The notes below the pieces were generated by a model. That model did no database searches, was not told the DNA's origin, and was given only the letters and a program-made list of their open reading frames with translations. A stretch of 64,000 nucleotides of DNA from Salvia splendens. Taxonomy: Eukaryota; Streptophyta; Magnoliopsida; Lamiales; Lamiaceae. A program made the translations under genes and the position numbers. Shown in pieces: positions 8,037 through 19,349 of this stretch (positions within the stretch are counted from its first letter, which is position 1; each line of letters begins with the position of its first letter). The DNA lies in contig NC_056052.1 in the NCBI RefSeq assembly GCF_004379255.2, positions 13,796,589 through 13,860,588 on the forward strand. Direction: 5' to 3'.

Positions 8037-11000
8037 ATGTTATTAGACCTATAAATTCAACTGTCTTAATACGCGAAATTGAGATGATCAGATTATCCTT
8101 AGGAATAACCTTAGTCAAAGAAACGTTGGAATTCAGGTTTGGCAAACTTGTAAGACGGTTGGTAAGCCTTAAGTTTAGGTGTTCCACGCATAGTGTTCCC
8201 CTGCGACCAGTTTCTTAGATCTAAACCATCTCCTAATCTTAATCTATCCCTCCTTTCGACTATGGCCAGTAAATTTAGAAGTCTTTTAGTACCCAAAACC
8301 AAAAATAAAATGGATAAAAGCATTGTTCCAAGTAGGGAAGCTCATGCCCCTATAGATTATTCTAATTGGAGCATCCCTAATGAAAAAATAGAAAACTACT
8401 ATGATATAGGACTTATTGATTTCAAAACTGCCTTTTCTATAAGAACTCATGAAGAAACTAGAAGCATATTGCAAAAATCGGAAAGCTTTCCTCTTCTTAA
8501 TGGAGAATCCCTAAAAAAATATAGGGAACAGAAATATAGATATGCACATTTTGGTCTTGCCCAAATTGCTGTCAAACCCTTAGTCCACATAGGAGTTGAT
8601 GCCCCTATTTTGCTTGTTCTAAGAGATAAAAGACTCAAAGATTACAAAACTTCTATTTTAGCCATGGTTCAAACAAACATATGTAATGGTCCCATCTACT
8701 TCAACTGCTGTCCAAATTTCTCTGTCGATCTCACTGACCCCATGATCCTTGAATCTCTCATCCTTGATGTTCAAATCCAAGGGGATAAGTTTCATGTATG
8801 TAAAAACTTTGCTGTCATGTTTAGGGTCTATCTTAGACTAGTGACGTCCAATCTGAATCCCAAATTCAGCAAGAATCCCTTTTCAAAAGGAGAAACTATC
8901 CTTCTTCAGGTTGATGCTGAGCAATCCTCAACCTATACTCCTAAAAGATTAAAATGGGATGAAATTACTATCCCAAGCCAGTTTACTATAATGGAGCCTC
9001 AGGCTCCTAGAAACTTAGAAAGAACAGAACCTTCTCAGATCATTGAAGAACCAAATGGCACTATAACTGTCAAATTTGATAGAACAAATTCTTTCTCAAC
9101 CTTTAGAAACAATAGGAGTTTCAACTACGAAAGTAGTAGAGCCTCCTGTTCTGACATGCCTAGCACATCTGAAAGAAATTGGACTTTCAAAACTCCCATA
9201 CCTCGACCAAATTCCCCTATGGAACAAAACATGGATGACTCTTACTCTTCTACCAGAAGTACCATGGTCATAATTACTAACAAAGAATTTGAACCTGACA
9301 TGGATTATCTTAAGAAAGAATTAAGCAATCCCATCTACAAAGAAAAAGAAAGATGGTTCAATGAATTAAATGATAAAATTAAGAGCGAAATAAAAGAGAA
9401 ATGGTTGAGAGAAATGAAAAAGATCAAGTCAAATTTCCTTTTTTATGATTTCATAGCAATTCATCTATCCTCGGAAGGATGGTATAATTGTTTCAAAAAA
9501 CCCGCCATAGAAGTTGGTTCAAGCCTTATGAAAAGATGGTATTCTTCTGAAAAAGATATAGTTATTTCAGCTGTCCATCCCCCTCTTCAAGCTCTGAAAA
9601 TTCAAACTGCTAAAGGAGAGATTATTGCTGACCCTTTCAAACGAACTAATGTTACTGACCCTGAGGAAAACAGAGAGTTCCGAAAAATTATCCAACAAAG
9701 TAATTTTTCAAACCAAATCCTTGGTACCATTGCTGAACAACTAGATACTATTTCATCAAAGTTATTTACTGTTAATAAACAAAGCATCCTCAATGATACT
9801 TCCAAACCTTTTTTCAAAGCAATGATAGTTTGAAAAATAAGAATATTTCCTTCAATTCAAAAACAGAGGAAATTCTTAACAAAATCTCTGGAAATCTTGC
9901 TGGTCCAAGCAAGTCAACTACGAATGTTATTCAACATTTCCACGGGTCTAGTACTGAACAGTCAAGTCACTCTTCCTCTGAAGAAGAAGATAATTTTGTT
10001 GAAAAACTAGAAGATGTTTTCAAAGAGTCTAGTAACTCCCCTCTTAAAATAAACAAAATTTTCAAAGGGAAAAAATTTAACAGTAATAAACCTTATTATA
10101 GTAGGCCTTCGCCAGCAGATCTGCTGTATGAAGAAAGAGGTCAATTTCATAGGTCCAGTTATGATGGAACCTCAATTACTGAATGGAATATTGATGGAAA
10201 ACCTGAATATGAAATTCTCAATACTTTACAAGAAATGGGAATGGCAAAAATGGCATTTAGATATGCTGGTATTTCTGAAAAAGAAGCTTGTGTCCTCCTT
10301 GTTAATGGTTTTACGGGCCAACTTAAAAATTGGTGGGATAATGCGTTAAGCCTAGAAAGCAAGGAAGAAATTCTTAATCATATTGTTAATACCGAAGATC
10401 AAGATGGTGAAATACATGAAACAAGCGATGCTTGTGATTTCCTTATTATTACCATCTCTATGTATTTTGTCGGAAACCCTAGGGAAGAATATAATAGCTC
10501 CTCTATGGTTTTAAATAACCTAAGATGCCCTTCCTTATCCGACTACAGATGGTATAAAGATGTCTTCATAACTCATGTCCTCAAAAGAAATGATTGTAAT
10601 CAAGCCTTTTGGAAAGAAAGATTCATAGCAGGATTACCCAAATTATTTAGTGAAAGAATAATACAAAAACTTAAAGATGATATTGATTCTGAAAATATCC
10701 CTTTTGAAAATATAACTTTTGGTCAATTATTTGCTTTTATCAAAAAAGAAGGATTAGCCCTTTGTATGGAAATAAAAATACAAAACAAATATAGGAAGGA
10801 CAAACAAAATGCCAAAAACGAATTAGGGTGTTTCTGCGAAATGTTTGGAATAGAAAAAATTGAGGCTCCTTCGTCTAAAAACAAAAGAAAGATCAGAAAA
10901 TTCAAGAAAGATACTCAAAAGCATGATTATAGAACGTCACGAAGTAAGTTTACAAGACCAAAAAGAAAATTCAAACCAACTAAAGAAAAGGATGGGGATA

Positions 11001-12921
11001 AGATAAAATGTGAATATTGCAAAAAAATGGGTCAGACCGAAGAACGATGTTGGAAGAAAAGAAATAAAAACATTAGGCTACTAAGTAAACAGATTAATAA
11101 CCTTCTAAGAGAAGAAAATAGTTCCTCCAATTCTGAAAGTGAGTCAGAAATTGAAGAAATTCAAAACACCTCTGGAAGCAGTAATTACCATAGTAGTAAT
11201 GAAAATGAAAAAGATATTTGCAAAATTTGCATCAATACCATTTCCAAAGAAAAGAAGGAAGTTATTCTTGATCTCCTTCACCAAATCCCTGACACTGAAA
11301 CTAGGGATGATTATCTTAACAAGTTAAAAGACTTAATTCTTGAAGAGCCATCTACTTCTAAAAAGGTTAATATAAAAGAAGATTTCAGCCTAAACAAACT
11401 ATGGGATAAATATCCTTATCAAAGTATATCAAAACAAATAACTACAAAAGACCTTCAGAGTGAAATTAATAATCTTAAAAAACAAATTAATGAAGAATTT
11501 TATAGACTTAAAGAAAAGGATTTTGAATTAGAAACAAGACTTTCTATCATGGAAAGAAGTACAGAAGTTAACAACTGGGAAAATCCGGAACAGAATTCAG
11601 AAAATAATTCCATAAAAGTCATCCAAGAAATGAATTATCAAAAATGGCATGTTAATGTAACTCTGGTTATCGGTAACTTCAAAACCAACATAATGGCGTT
11701 AGTTGATTCGGGTGCTGACCAGAACATTATTAGAGAAGGAGTTGTTCCTACTAAATATTGTGACAAAACAAAAGAGAAACTTTACACAGCCAATAATAAC
11801 CCTTTAAGAATCAGATACAAACTCTCCAAAGCTCATATCTGCAATAATGGTTATTGTTTCCGGAATATTTTTACAATTGTTGAAGATATCACCTACAATA
11901 TGATTCTGGGAACACCTTTCTTAACTCAAATCTATCCTTTTAGTGTCGATGATAGTGGCATTACTACCAATATCCAAGGAAGAGAATTAAAATTTAATTT
12001 CATCTCCCCCATTTTGAAACAAGAAATCCTTAACCTTCAAAGAAGTTCTATCTTTAAACAAATCAATAAGATAACCCAAAAACAAAAACAAATAAGTTAT
12101 CTTAAAGAAGAAATTCCTTTCCAAAAAATTGAAGAACAACTCAAAAATCCTAGATTTGTTTCAAAAATCAAAGAAATAGAAAATAGTTTTATCAAAAGGG
12201 TTTGTAATGAAGTTCCCAATGCTTTCTGGGAAAGAAAGCATCATGTGATTAATTTACCTTATGAGGAAGATTTCCACGAAAGTAAAATCCCTACGAAGTC
12301 AAGACCCATTCAAATGAATCAAGAACTTCTTGAAGTGTGTAAAAAAGAAGTTAAAGACTTACTTAATAAAAAGCTTATTAGACCCTCAAATTCTCCCTGG
12401 AGCTGTTCTGCTTTCTACGTCATGAAACAAGCAGAATTAGAAAGGGGAACTCCCCGACTTGTTATTAATTATAAGCCTCTCAATAATGTTTTACAATGGA
12501 TTAGGCATCCAATTCCTAATAAAAGAGATCTGATAAACAGGCTTTATAATGCAAAAATATTTTCCAAATTCGATCTTAAATCTGGATTTTGGCAAATTCA
12601 AATCGCTGAGAAGGATAGGTATAAAACAGCCTTCACAATTCCCTTTGGACATTACGAATGGAATGTAATGCCTTTCGGTCTCAAAAATGCTCCTTCGGAA
12701 TTTCAAAAAATTATGAATGATATATTAAACCCTCATAGTCAATTTAGCATTGTCTACATAGATGATGTTTTGATCTTTTCCCAAGATCTTGATCAACATA
12801 TAAAACATTTAGGAATCTTCTTAAGAACCATTGAGAGAAATGGATTAGTTATTTCTACTCCAAAAATGAAACTTTTCCAAACTAATATAAGATTCTTAGG
12901 TCATGAGATTGGAAAGGGAGC
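7993..12921 (+). mobile_element. EPRV copy B, 5' part, plus strand
   Basis: Viral leader, ORF1 start and polyprotein up to the RT region, colinear with copy A but inverted. It lacks the primer-binding site and has no promoter upstream. It ends abruptly after the RT domain at 12921, where sequence from the coat region restarts as B'. Confidence 0.9.
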
Positions 12922-12958
12922 ATCCCCCTCTTCAAGCTCTGAAAATTCAAACTGCTAA
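8262..12958 (+). pseudogene. EPRV ORF1, frameshifted and truncated (copy B)
   Basis: The ATG at 8262 opens the movement-protein frame. One A is missing from a run at about 9815-9818 compared with A, B' and C, so the frame ends at 9833. The rest of the polyprotein continues in another frame from about 9830. Protease and the RT motif YIDD are present there. At 12921 the RT sequence joins coat-region sequence out of frame and stops at 12958, so the RT end and RNase H are absent. The zinc-knuckle His is replaced by Gln (codon 11033-11035). Confidence 0.9.
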
Positions 12959-15900
12959 AGGAGAGATTATTGCTGACCCTTTCAAACGAACTAATGTTAC
13001 TGACCCTGAGGAAAACAGAGAGTTCCGAAAAATTATCCAACAAAGTAATTTTTCAAACCAAATCCTTGGTACCATTGCTGAACAACTAGATACTATTTCA
13101 TCAAAGTTATTTACTGTTAATAAACAAAGCATCCTCAATGATACTTCCAAACCTTTTTTCAAAAGCAATGATAGTTTGAAAAATAAGAATATTTCCTTCA
13201 ATTCAAAAACAGAGGAAATTCTTAACAAAATCTCTGGAAATCTTGCTGGTCCAAGCAAGTCAACTACGAATGTTATTCAACATTTCCACGGGTCTAGTAC
13301 TGAACAGTCAAGTCACTCTTCCTCTGAAGAAGAAGATAATTTTGTTGAAAAACTAGAAGATGTTTTCAAAGAGTCTAGTAACTCCCCTCTTAAAATAAAC
13401 AAAATTTTCAAAGGGAAAAAATTTAACAGTAATAAACCTTATTATAGTAGGCCTTCGCCAGCAGATCTGCTGTATGAAGAAAGAGGTCAATTTCATAGGT
13501 CCAGTTATGATGGAACCTCAATTACTGAATGGAATATTGATGGAAAACCTGAATATGAAATTCTCAATACTTTACAAGAAATGGGAATGGCAAAAATGGC
13601 ATTTAGATATGCTGGTATTTCTGAAAAAGAAGCTTGTGTCCTCCTTGTTAATGGTTTTACGGGCCAACTTAAAAATTGGTGGGATAATGCGTTAAGCCTA
13701 GAAAGCAAGGAAGAAATTCTTAATCATATTGTTAATACCGAAGATCAAGATGGTGAAATACATGAAACAAGCGATGCTTGTGATTTCCTTATTATTACCA
13801 TCTCTATGTATTTTGTCGGAAACCCTAGGGAAGAATATAATAGCTCCTCTATGGTTTTAAATAACCTAAGATGCCCTTCCTTATCCGACTACAGATGGTA
13901 TAAAGATGTCTTCATAACTCATGTCCTCAAAAGAAATGATTGTAATCAAGCCTTTTGGAAAGAAAGATTCATAGCAGGATTACCCAAATTATTTAGTGAA
14001 AGAATAATACAAAAACTTAAAGATGATATTGATTCTGAAAATATCCCTTTTGAAAATATAACTTTTGGTCAATTATTTGCTTTTATCAAAAAAGAAGGAT
14101 TAGCCCTTTGTATGGAAATAAAAATACAAAACAAATATAGGAAGGACAAACAAAATGCCAAAAACGAATTAGGGTGTTTCTGCGAAATGTTTGGAATAGA
14201 AAAAATTGAGGCTCCTTCGTCTAAAAACAAAAGAAAGATCAGAAAATTCAAGAAAGATACTCAAAAGCATGATTATAGAACGTCACGAAGTAAGTTTACA
14301 AGACCAAAAAGAAAATTCAAACCAACTAAAGAAAAGGATGGGGATAAGATAAAATGTGAATATTGCAAAAAAATGGGTCAGACCGAAGAACGATGTTGGA
14401 AGAAAAGAAATAAAAACATTAGGCTACTAAGTAAACAGATTAATAACCTTCTAAGAGAAGAAAATAGTTCCTCCAATTCTGAAAGTGAGTCAGAAATTGA
14501 AGAAATTCAAAACACCTCTGGAAGCAGTAATTACCATAGTAGTAATGAAAATGAAAAAGATATTTGCAAAATTTGCATCAATACCATTTCCAAAGAAAAG
14601 AAGGAAGTTATTCTTGATCTCCTTCACCAAATCCCTGACACTGAAACTAGGGATGATTATCTTAACAAGTTAAAAGACTTAATTCTTGAAGAGCCATCTA
14701 CTTCTAAAAAGGTTAATATAAAAGAAGATTTCAGCCTAAACAAACTATGGGATAAATATCCTTATCAAAGTATATCAAAACAAATAACTACAAAAGACCT
14801 TCAGAGTGAAATTAATAATCTTAAAAAACAAATTAATGAAGAATTTTATAGACTTAAAGAAAAGGATTTTGAATTAGAAACAAGACTTTCTATCATGGAA
14901 AGAAGTACAGAAGTTAACAACTGGGAAAATCCGGAACAGAATTCAGAAAATAATTCCATAAAAGTCATCCAAGAAATGAATTATCAAAAATGGCATGTTA
15001 ATGTAACTCTGGTTATCGGTAACTTCAAAACCAACATAATGGCGTTAGTTGATTCGGGTGCTGACCAGAACATTATTAGAGAAGGAGTTGTTCCTACTAA
15101 ATATTGTGACAAAACAAAAGAGAAACTTTACACAGCCAATAATAACCCTTTAAGAATCAGATACAAACTCTCCAAAGCTCATATCTGCAATAATGGTTAT
15201 TGTTTCCGGAATATTTTTACAATTGTTGAAGATATCACCTACAATATGATTCTGGGAACACCTTTCTTAACTCAAATCTATCCTTTTAGTGTCGATGATA
15301 GTGGCATTACTACCAATATCCAAGGAAGAGAATTAAAATTTAATTTCATCTCCCCCATTTTGAAACAAGAAATCCTTAACCTTCAAAGAAGTTCTATCTT
15401 TAAACAAATCAATAAGATAACCCAAAAACAAAAACAAATAAGTTATCTTAAAGAAGAAATTCCTTTCCAAAAAATTGAAGAACAACTCAAAAATCCTAGA
15501 TTTGTTTCAAAAATCAAAGAAATAGAAAATAGTTTTATCAAAAGGGTTTGTAATGAAGTTCCCAATGCTTTCTGGGAAAGAAAGCATCATGTGATTAATT
15601 TACCTTATGAGGAAGATTTCCACGAAAGTAAAATCCCTACGAAGTCAAGACCCATTCAAATGAATCAAGAACTTCTTGAAGTGTGTAAAAAAGAAGTTAA
15701 AGACTTACTTAATAAAAAGCTTATTAGACCCTCAAATTCTCCCTGGAGCTGTTCTGCTTTCTACGTCATGAAACAAGCAGAATTAGAAAGGGGAACTCCC
15801 CGACTTGTTATTAATTATAAGCCTCTCAATAATGTTTTACAATGGATTAGGCATCCAATTCCTAATAAAAGAGATCTGATAAACAGGCTTTATAATGCAA

Positions 15901-16934
15901 AAATATTTTCCAAATTCGATCTTAAATCTGGATTTTGGCAAATTCAAATCGCTGAGAAGGATAGGTATAAAACAGCCTTCACAATTCCCTTTGGACATTA
16001 CGAATGGAATGTAATGCCTTTCGGTCTCAAAAATGCTCCTTCGGAATTTCAAAAAATTATGAATGATATATTAAACCCTCATAGTCAATTTAGCATTGTC
16101 TACATAGCTGATGTTTTGATCTTTTCCCAAGATCTTGATCAACATATAAAACATTTAGGAATCTTCTTAAGAACCATTGAGAGAAATGGATTAGTTATTT
16201 CTACTCCAAAAATGAAACTTTTCCAAACTAATATAAGATTCTTAGGTCATGAGATTGGAAAGGGAGCTTTTAGACCCATCAGTAGATCCATATCCTTTAC
16301 AGACAAATTTCCTGATGAGATAAAAGAAAAGAATCAATTACAAAGATTTTTAGGATGTTTAAATTACATCTCAGATTTCTTTCCCAACCTCAGAGAGACT
16401 TGTAAACCTCTCTATCAAAGACTTAGGAAAAATCCTTCAAATTGGACAGAAGAACATACCAATGTGGTTAAAATCATAAAACAGCAGGTCAAAACTCTAC
16501 CTTGTTTAGGTATTCCTAATCCAAAAGCCTTCATGATTATTGAAACAGATGCTTCAAACATAGGCTATGGGGGGATATTAAAACAAAAGCTGGATTCAAA
16601 AGAGCAACTAGTAAGATACCATTCTGGTATCTGGAACAATGCCCAAATGAATTATTCTGTTATTAAAAAAGAAATTTTGTCCATTGTTTTATGCATTCAA
16701 AAATTTCAAGACGACCTTTATAACAAAAGATTTTTAATCAGAATTGATTGCAAATTTGCAAAAGAAGTCCTCACAAAAGATGTTCAAAATATTGTCTCAA
16801 AACAAATCTTTGCCAGATGGCAAGCCATTTTATCTGTCTTTGATTTTGAAATTGAGTTCATAAAAGGAGAAAATAATTCTCTACCTGATTTCCTAACCAG
16901 AGAATTTTTACAAGGTCGCAATGACGGACTCTAG
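12922..16934 (+). pseudogene. EPRV ORF1 lacking the N-terminus, with altered RT active site (copy B')
   Basis: The frame enters at about residue 440 of the polyprotein and is open to the normal stop at 16934, so the movement-protein domain is missing. The RT motif YIDD reads YIAD (codon 16107-16109). This removes one of the two catalytic Asp residues needed for metal binding, so RT activity would be lost. The zinc-knuckle His is Gln at 14379-14381. Protease and RNase H are otherwise present. An in-frame ATG at 12903 is a by-product of the junction. Confidence 0.9.
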
Positions 16935-18132
16935 GATGTCCAAGAAACAAAGTGTCAAAGATTATGAAATCTTCCCCTCAAACAAAACCTCAAATGCCTT
17001 GGTCTCATCCTCGGCTCCCCTCACTCCTCAAAAACCCAATCAAAGACACCTTTCAAATCAAATTATTTCAAATAGATTTTCCCCACTTCAAAATACTCCC
17101 GAAATCCCTTATAATACTGTCCTTACCTCAAATATTCCAAAGGCCGCTAATATTCAAATCCCTAATGCTCCTGAAGAATTCAAATATTTTCCAAAAGAGT
17201 GGCATGAAGATTGTGGGATGACCCCTTTCACTGATTTTCCAGCCAAACTCTCTCAAACTGATTTCATTAGAAACCGTTTTCCAAATCCTTCCCAACTCTG
17301 GGAATCAGATGATTGCCTAAAGGACCAAAAGTATTATGAGTTTATTCTTGTTGATTCTGATTCAGTGGAAATAACTCATAATTACAACAGATCCAAAGAG
17401 ATTGAGTATTCAAAATGCATTATCAAAAAAGTCCATACTACAACCACCTTTGGTGGCCTTAGTGAATTCAAAACCTTCAATCACCCAGCTCAGGGGTATA
17501 ATTATATCGACTATAAGAATGCTTGGTTCAGAGCTTTCTTATTAAGATATTATAACCACTCCTGGTTCATGGCCTTTCACCATAACTGTGAGAAACAATT
17601 TCCAATCTGGTTTTCTGATTGGTGGAGGAAAATAGGATCTTCCATCCATATTCTTCCTACTGAAGTTCAAAAGGGTTTTCACGCCTTTGCGGAATACTCT
17701 ACCCTCAAAAATTTTCAAAAATTTGTCATGTTCCATGCTGAGTTCAAAGTACCTTGGATCTTTTCCTGGGATTTTAACTTTGAAAAAATCTATCCGGATC
17801 CTTCTCCTTACTCTTTAACAAGAGTCTTCAGAATCAAATGGTGGGCTAGGTTTCAAAATCATATTGGAACCGAACCGGCTGTCAAAAAATTCTTTACCAC
17901 TGGTGAGAAGGCGGTTTTCCAAAGAGATCAAAAAGGGAAAGACAAAGCAGAAAAACCAGAAAAATTTAGCAAAACAGAATCAAAACCTGGAAGTTTCATG
18001 GATAATCTCCCAGAACATCTCAAAAGGGATTTCTTTGAATTTTTGGCACAAAAGTCTGTCTCTTCAAAGTCCAGGTCTGAAGAATCGGTCTCTTCTGATC
18101 CTATTGGGGGTCAAGACCCCTTTGATTTCTGA
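16921..18132 (+). CDS. EPRV ORF2, 403 aa (copy B')
   Basis: Same length as the copy A protein, with only a few substitutions: Asn for Lys near residue 25, Cys for Gly near 96, and an Arg/Met difference near the C-terminus. It overlaps the ORF1 end by 14 bases and the ORF3 start by one base. The function is unknown; see the copy A entry for composition. It lies downstream of a defective ORF1. Confidence 0.72.
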   Translation: MTDSRMSKKQSVKDYEIFPSNKTSNALVSSSAPLTPQKPNQRHLSNQIISNRFSPLQNTPEIPYNTVLTSNIPKAANIQIPNAPEEFKYFPKEWHEDCGMTPFTDFPAKLSQTDFIRNRFPNPSQLWESDDCLKDQKYYEFILVDSDSVEITHNYNRSKEIEYSKCIIKKVHTTTTFGGLSEFKTFNHPAQGYNYIDYKNAWFRAFLLRYYNHSWFMAFHHNCEKQFPIWFSDWWRKIGSSIHILPTEVQKGFHAFAEYSTLKNFQKFVMFHAEFKVPWIFSWDFNFEKIYPDPSPYSLTRVFRIKWWARFQNHIGTEPAVKKFFTTGEKAVFQRDQKGKDKAEKPEKFSKTESKPGSFMDNLPEHLKRDFFEFLAQKSVSSKSRSEESVSSDPIGGQDPFDF

Positions 18133-18377
18133 TGACAGGTTACTTTAGAAGAAAGAATACTGAAGCCTATTCTAGGTTTCTGGTTGACAATATCAAAATT
18201 GATACCGATATGGTTACCTCTCTCTCAGAAATAGTAAAAATTGTTCTCGAAGCCCCTCCTGAAGAAGTGGATTTTCCTTTTATTAGAGAAACCATTGATG
18301 ATATTTTTCATAGAGTCAATAGGATCAAAAGGATGAAAAGAACTCTCAAAATTATCTCCATTATGACTGCAGCCTGA
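18132..18377 (+). CDS. EPRV ORF3, 81 aa (copy B')
   Basis: Identical in translation to copy A ORF3. Its start overlaps the ORF2 stop as TGATG. Function is unknown; retention of the frame in three copies supports coding. Confidence 0.58.
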   Translation: MTGYFRRKNTEAYSRFLVDNIKIDTDMVTSLSEIVKIVLEAPPEEVDFPFIRETIDDIFHRVNRIKRMKRTLKIISIMTAA

Positions 18378-18380
18378 AAG

Positions 18381-18599
18381 ATGCATCCCTTCCAACGGTT
18401 CGATTTTAGATCAGAGCTCAGATGGCTCCAGGCAGCAATTATTAATGAAGAAAGATGTCTTGAAGAAATGTATAAGTACCGCTTCAAAAGAAGTCATCAT
18501 ATGGATTTCTACTATGATGATGAAGAATGGAGACGTTGTCAGTACATCAAACGTTGCAAAAACAGAATTCGGCTTATCAATATCATATTGGCAGCATAA
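18381..18599 (+). CDS. EPRV ORF4, 72 aa (copy B')
   Basis: Identical in translation to copy A ORF4 and 3 bases after the ORF3 stop. Function is unknown. The non-coding region that follows leads to the viral promoter. Confidence 0.5.
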   Translation: MHPFQRFDFRSELRWLQAAIINEERCLEEMYKYRFKRSHHMDFYYDDEEWRRCQYIKRCKNRIRLINIILAA

Positions 18600-18735
18600 T
18601 TGCGTCATGGGTCACCCTCGTCAAAGGCTCTCTTCTCAAATGTCAAAAGTTACGGCTATCTTTCAAAAGATGTTTCAAAAGCTTCTCAAAAGTCAGGAAT
18701 GACGGCTACTTTCTATTATAGTTATGTAAAATCGT

Positions 18736-18756
18736 GTGAATAGTGAATAGTGAATA
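18736..18756 (+). repeat. Three tandem GTGAATA heptamers (copy B')
   Basis: Three exact copies of GTGAATA followed by a partial GTGA. Conserved in all three viral promoter regions of the window. Confidence 0.75.
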
Positions 18757-18854
18757 GTGACTTTTTGTAATAGTACTATGTAAATTAGTGTGATTTTCGT
18801 CACTGCTTACGTATTTGTAAGATACTGTACTCCTATGTAGCCAGGGTTGTTGGC

Positions 18855-18862
18855 TATAAATA
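18855..18862 (+). promoter_or_regulatory. EPRV TATA box driving copy C
   Basis: TATAAATA in the viral intergenic region. Transcription would start about 30 bases downstream, cross copy C completely and reach the repeated leader after 26605, so a terminally redundant RNA is possible in principle. Confidence 0.65.
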
Positions 18863-19231
18863 AGAGGTCTGGAATGTAGAAAAGCACACCGAGTTCTGAT
18901 CTCAGACTCATTGCTCTTCTCCCTCCTTCCCTCTGCTACCTTTTCAAGTTTTAATCCAAAGTGAGTTTTCAATTTCATATCTTCATACTGCAATTTATCT
19001 TCATACAAGTTTTAATCTGTATTTTCCTTTTCAAATGTGTTTTCATCTGTGTTTTCTTAATCAAATGACTTCCAATAACAGAATAATTCATAATAACTCT
19101 ATCATAAACAATATGATGTTAACCAATACGTTATTACACAACACGGCCACGGCCAATACGTGTTCTAACAACAAGTTTATAATCATAATGTTCATGTTCA
19201 AACTAAACTTCAAAATAAATCTGGGACAAGA

Positions 19232-19242
19232 TGGTATCAGAG
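19232..19242 (+). promoter_or_regulatory. Primer-binding site remnant at the B'/C junction
   Basis: TGGTATCAGAG is kept, but the next bases are replaced by downstream leader: 139 bases matching 7801-7939 of copy A are missing. The breakpoint shares the dinucleotide AG. Eleven bases of tRNA complementarity remain. Confidence 0.85.
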
Positions 19243-19349
19243 ACGGTTGGTAAGCCTTAAGTTTAGGTGTTCCACGCATAGTGTTCCCCTGCGACCAGTT
19301 TCTTAGATCTAAACCATCTCCTAATCTTAATCTATCCCTCCTTTCGACT

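Larger units (their letters stand above)
18600..19231 (+). promoter_or_regulatory. EPRV large intergenic region upstream of copy C
   Basis: About 630 bases without a supported gene. It holds three GTGAATA heptamers (18736-18756), a CGTCA element (18798-18802) close to an ACGT core, which resembles as-1-type activator sites, the TATA box at 18855-18862, and an AATAAA at 19214-19219 that could serve RNA processing. The order matches a caulimovirid pregenomic promoter and 5' leader. Confidence 0.65.
12922..19242 (+). mobile_element. EPRV copy B', 3' part, plus strand
   Basis: Viral sequence restarts here at the position matching 9577 of copy B, and runs through coat, protease, RT, RNase H, ORF2-4, promoter and leader to the primer site, where it meets copy C. 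The first 3.3 kb therefore repeat 9577-12921 as a direct tandem duplication. B and B' share substitutions not found in A or C, so they derive from the same viral variant. Confidence 0.9.

Noticed and set aside
18445..18702. 85-residue and 64-residue frames overlapping ORF4
   Set aside because: They overlap ORF4 in other frames, begin inside it and run into the promoter region; their conservation follows from near-identical DNA.
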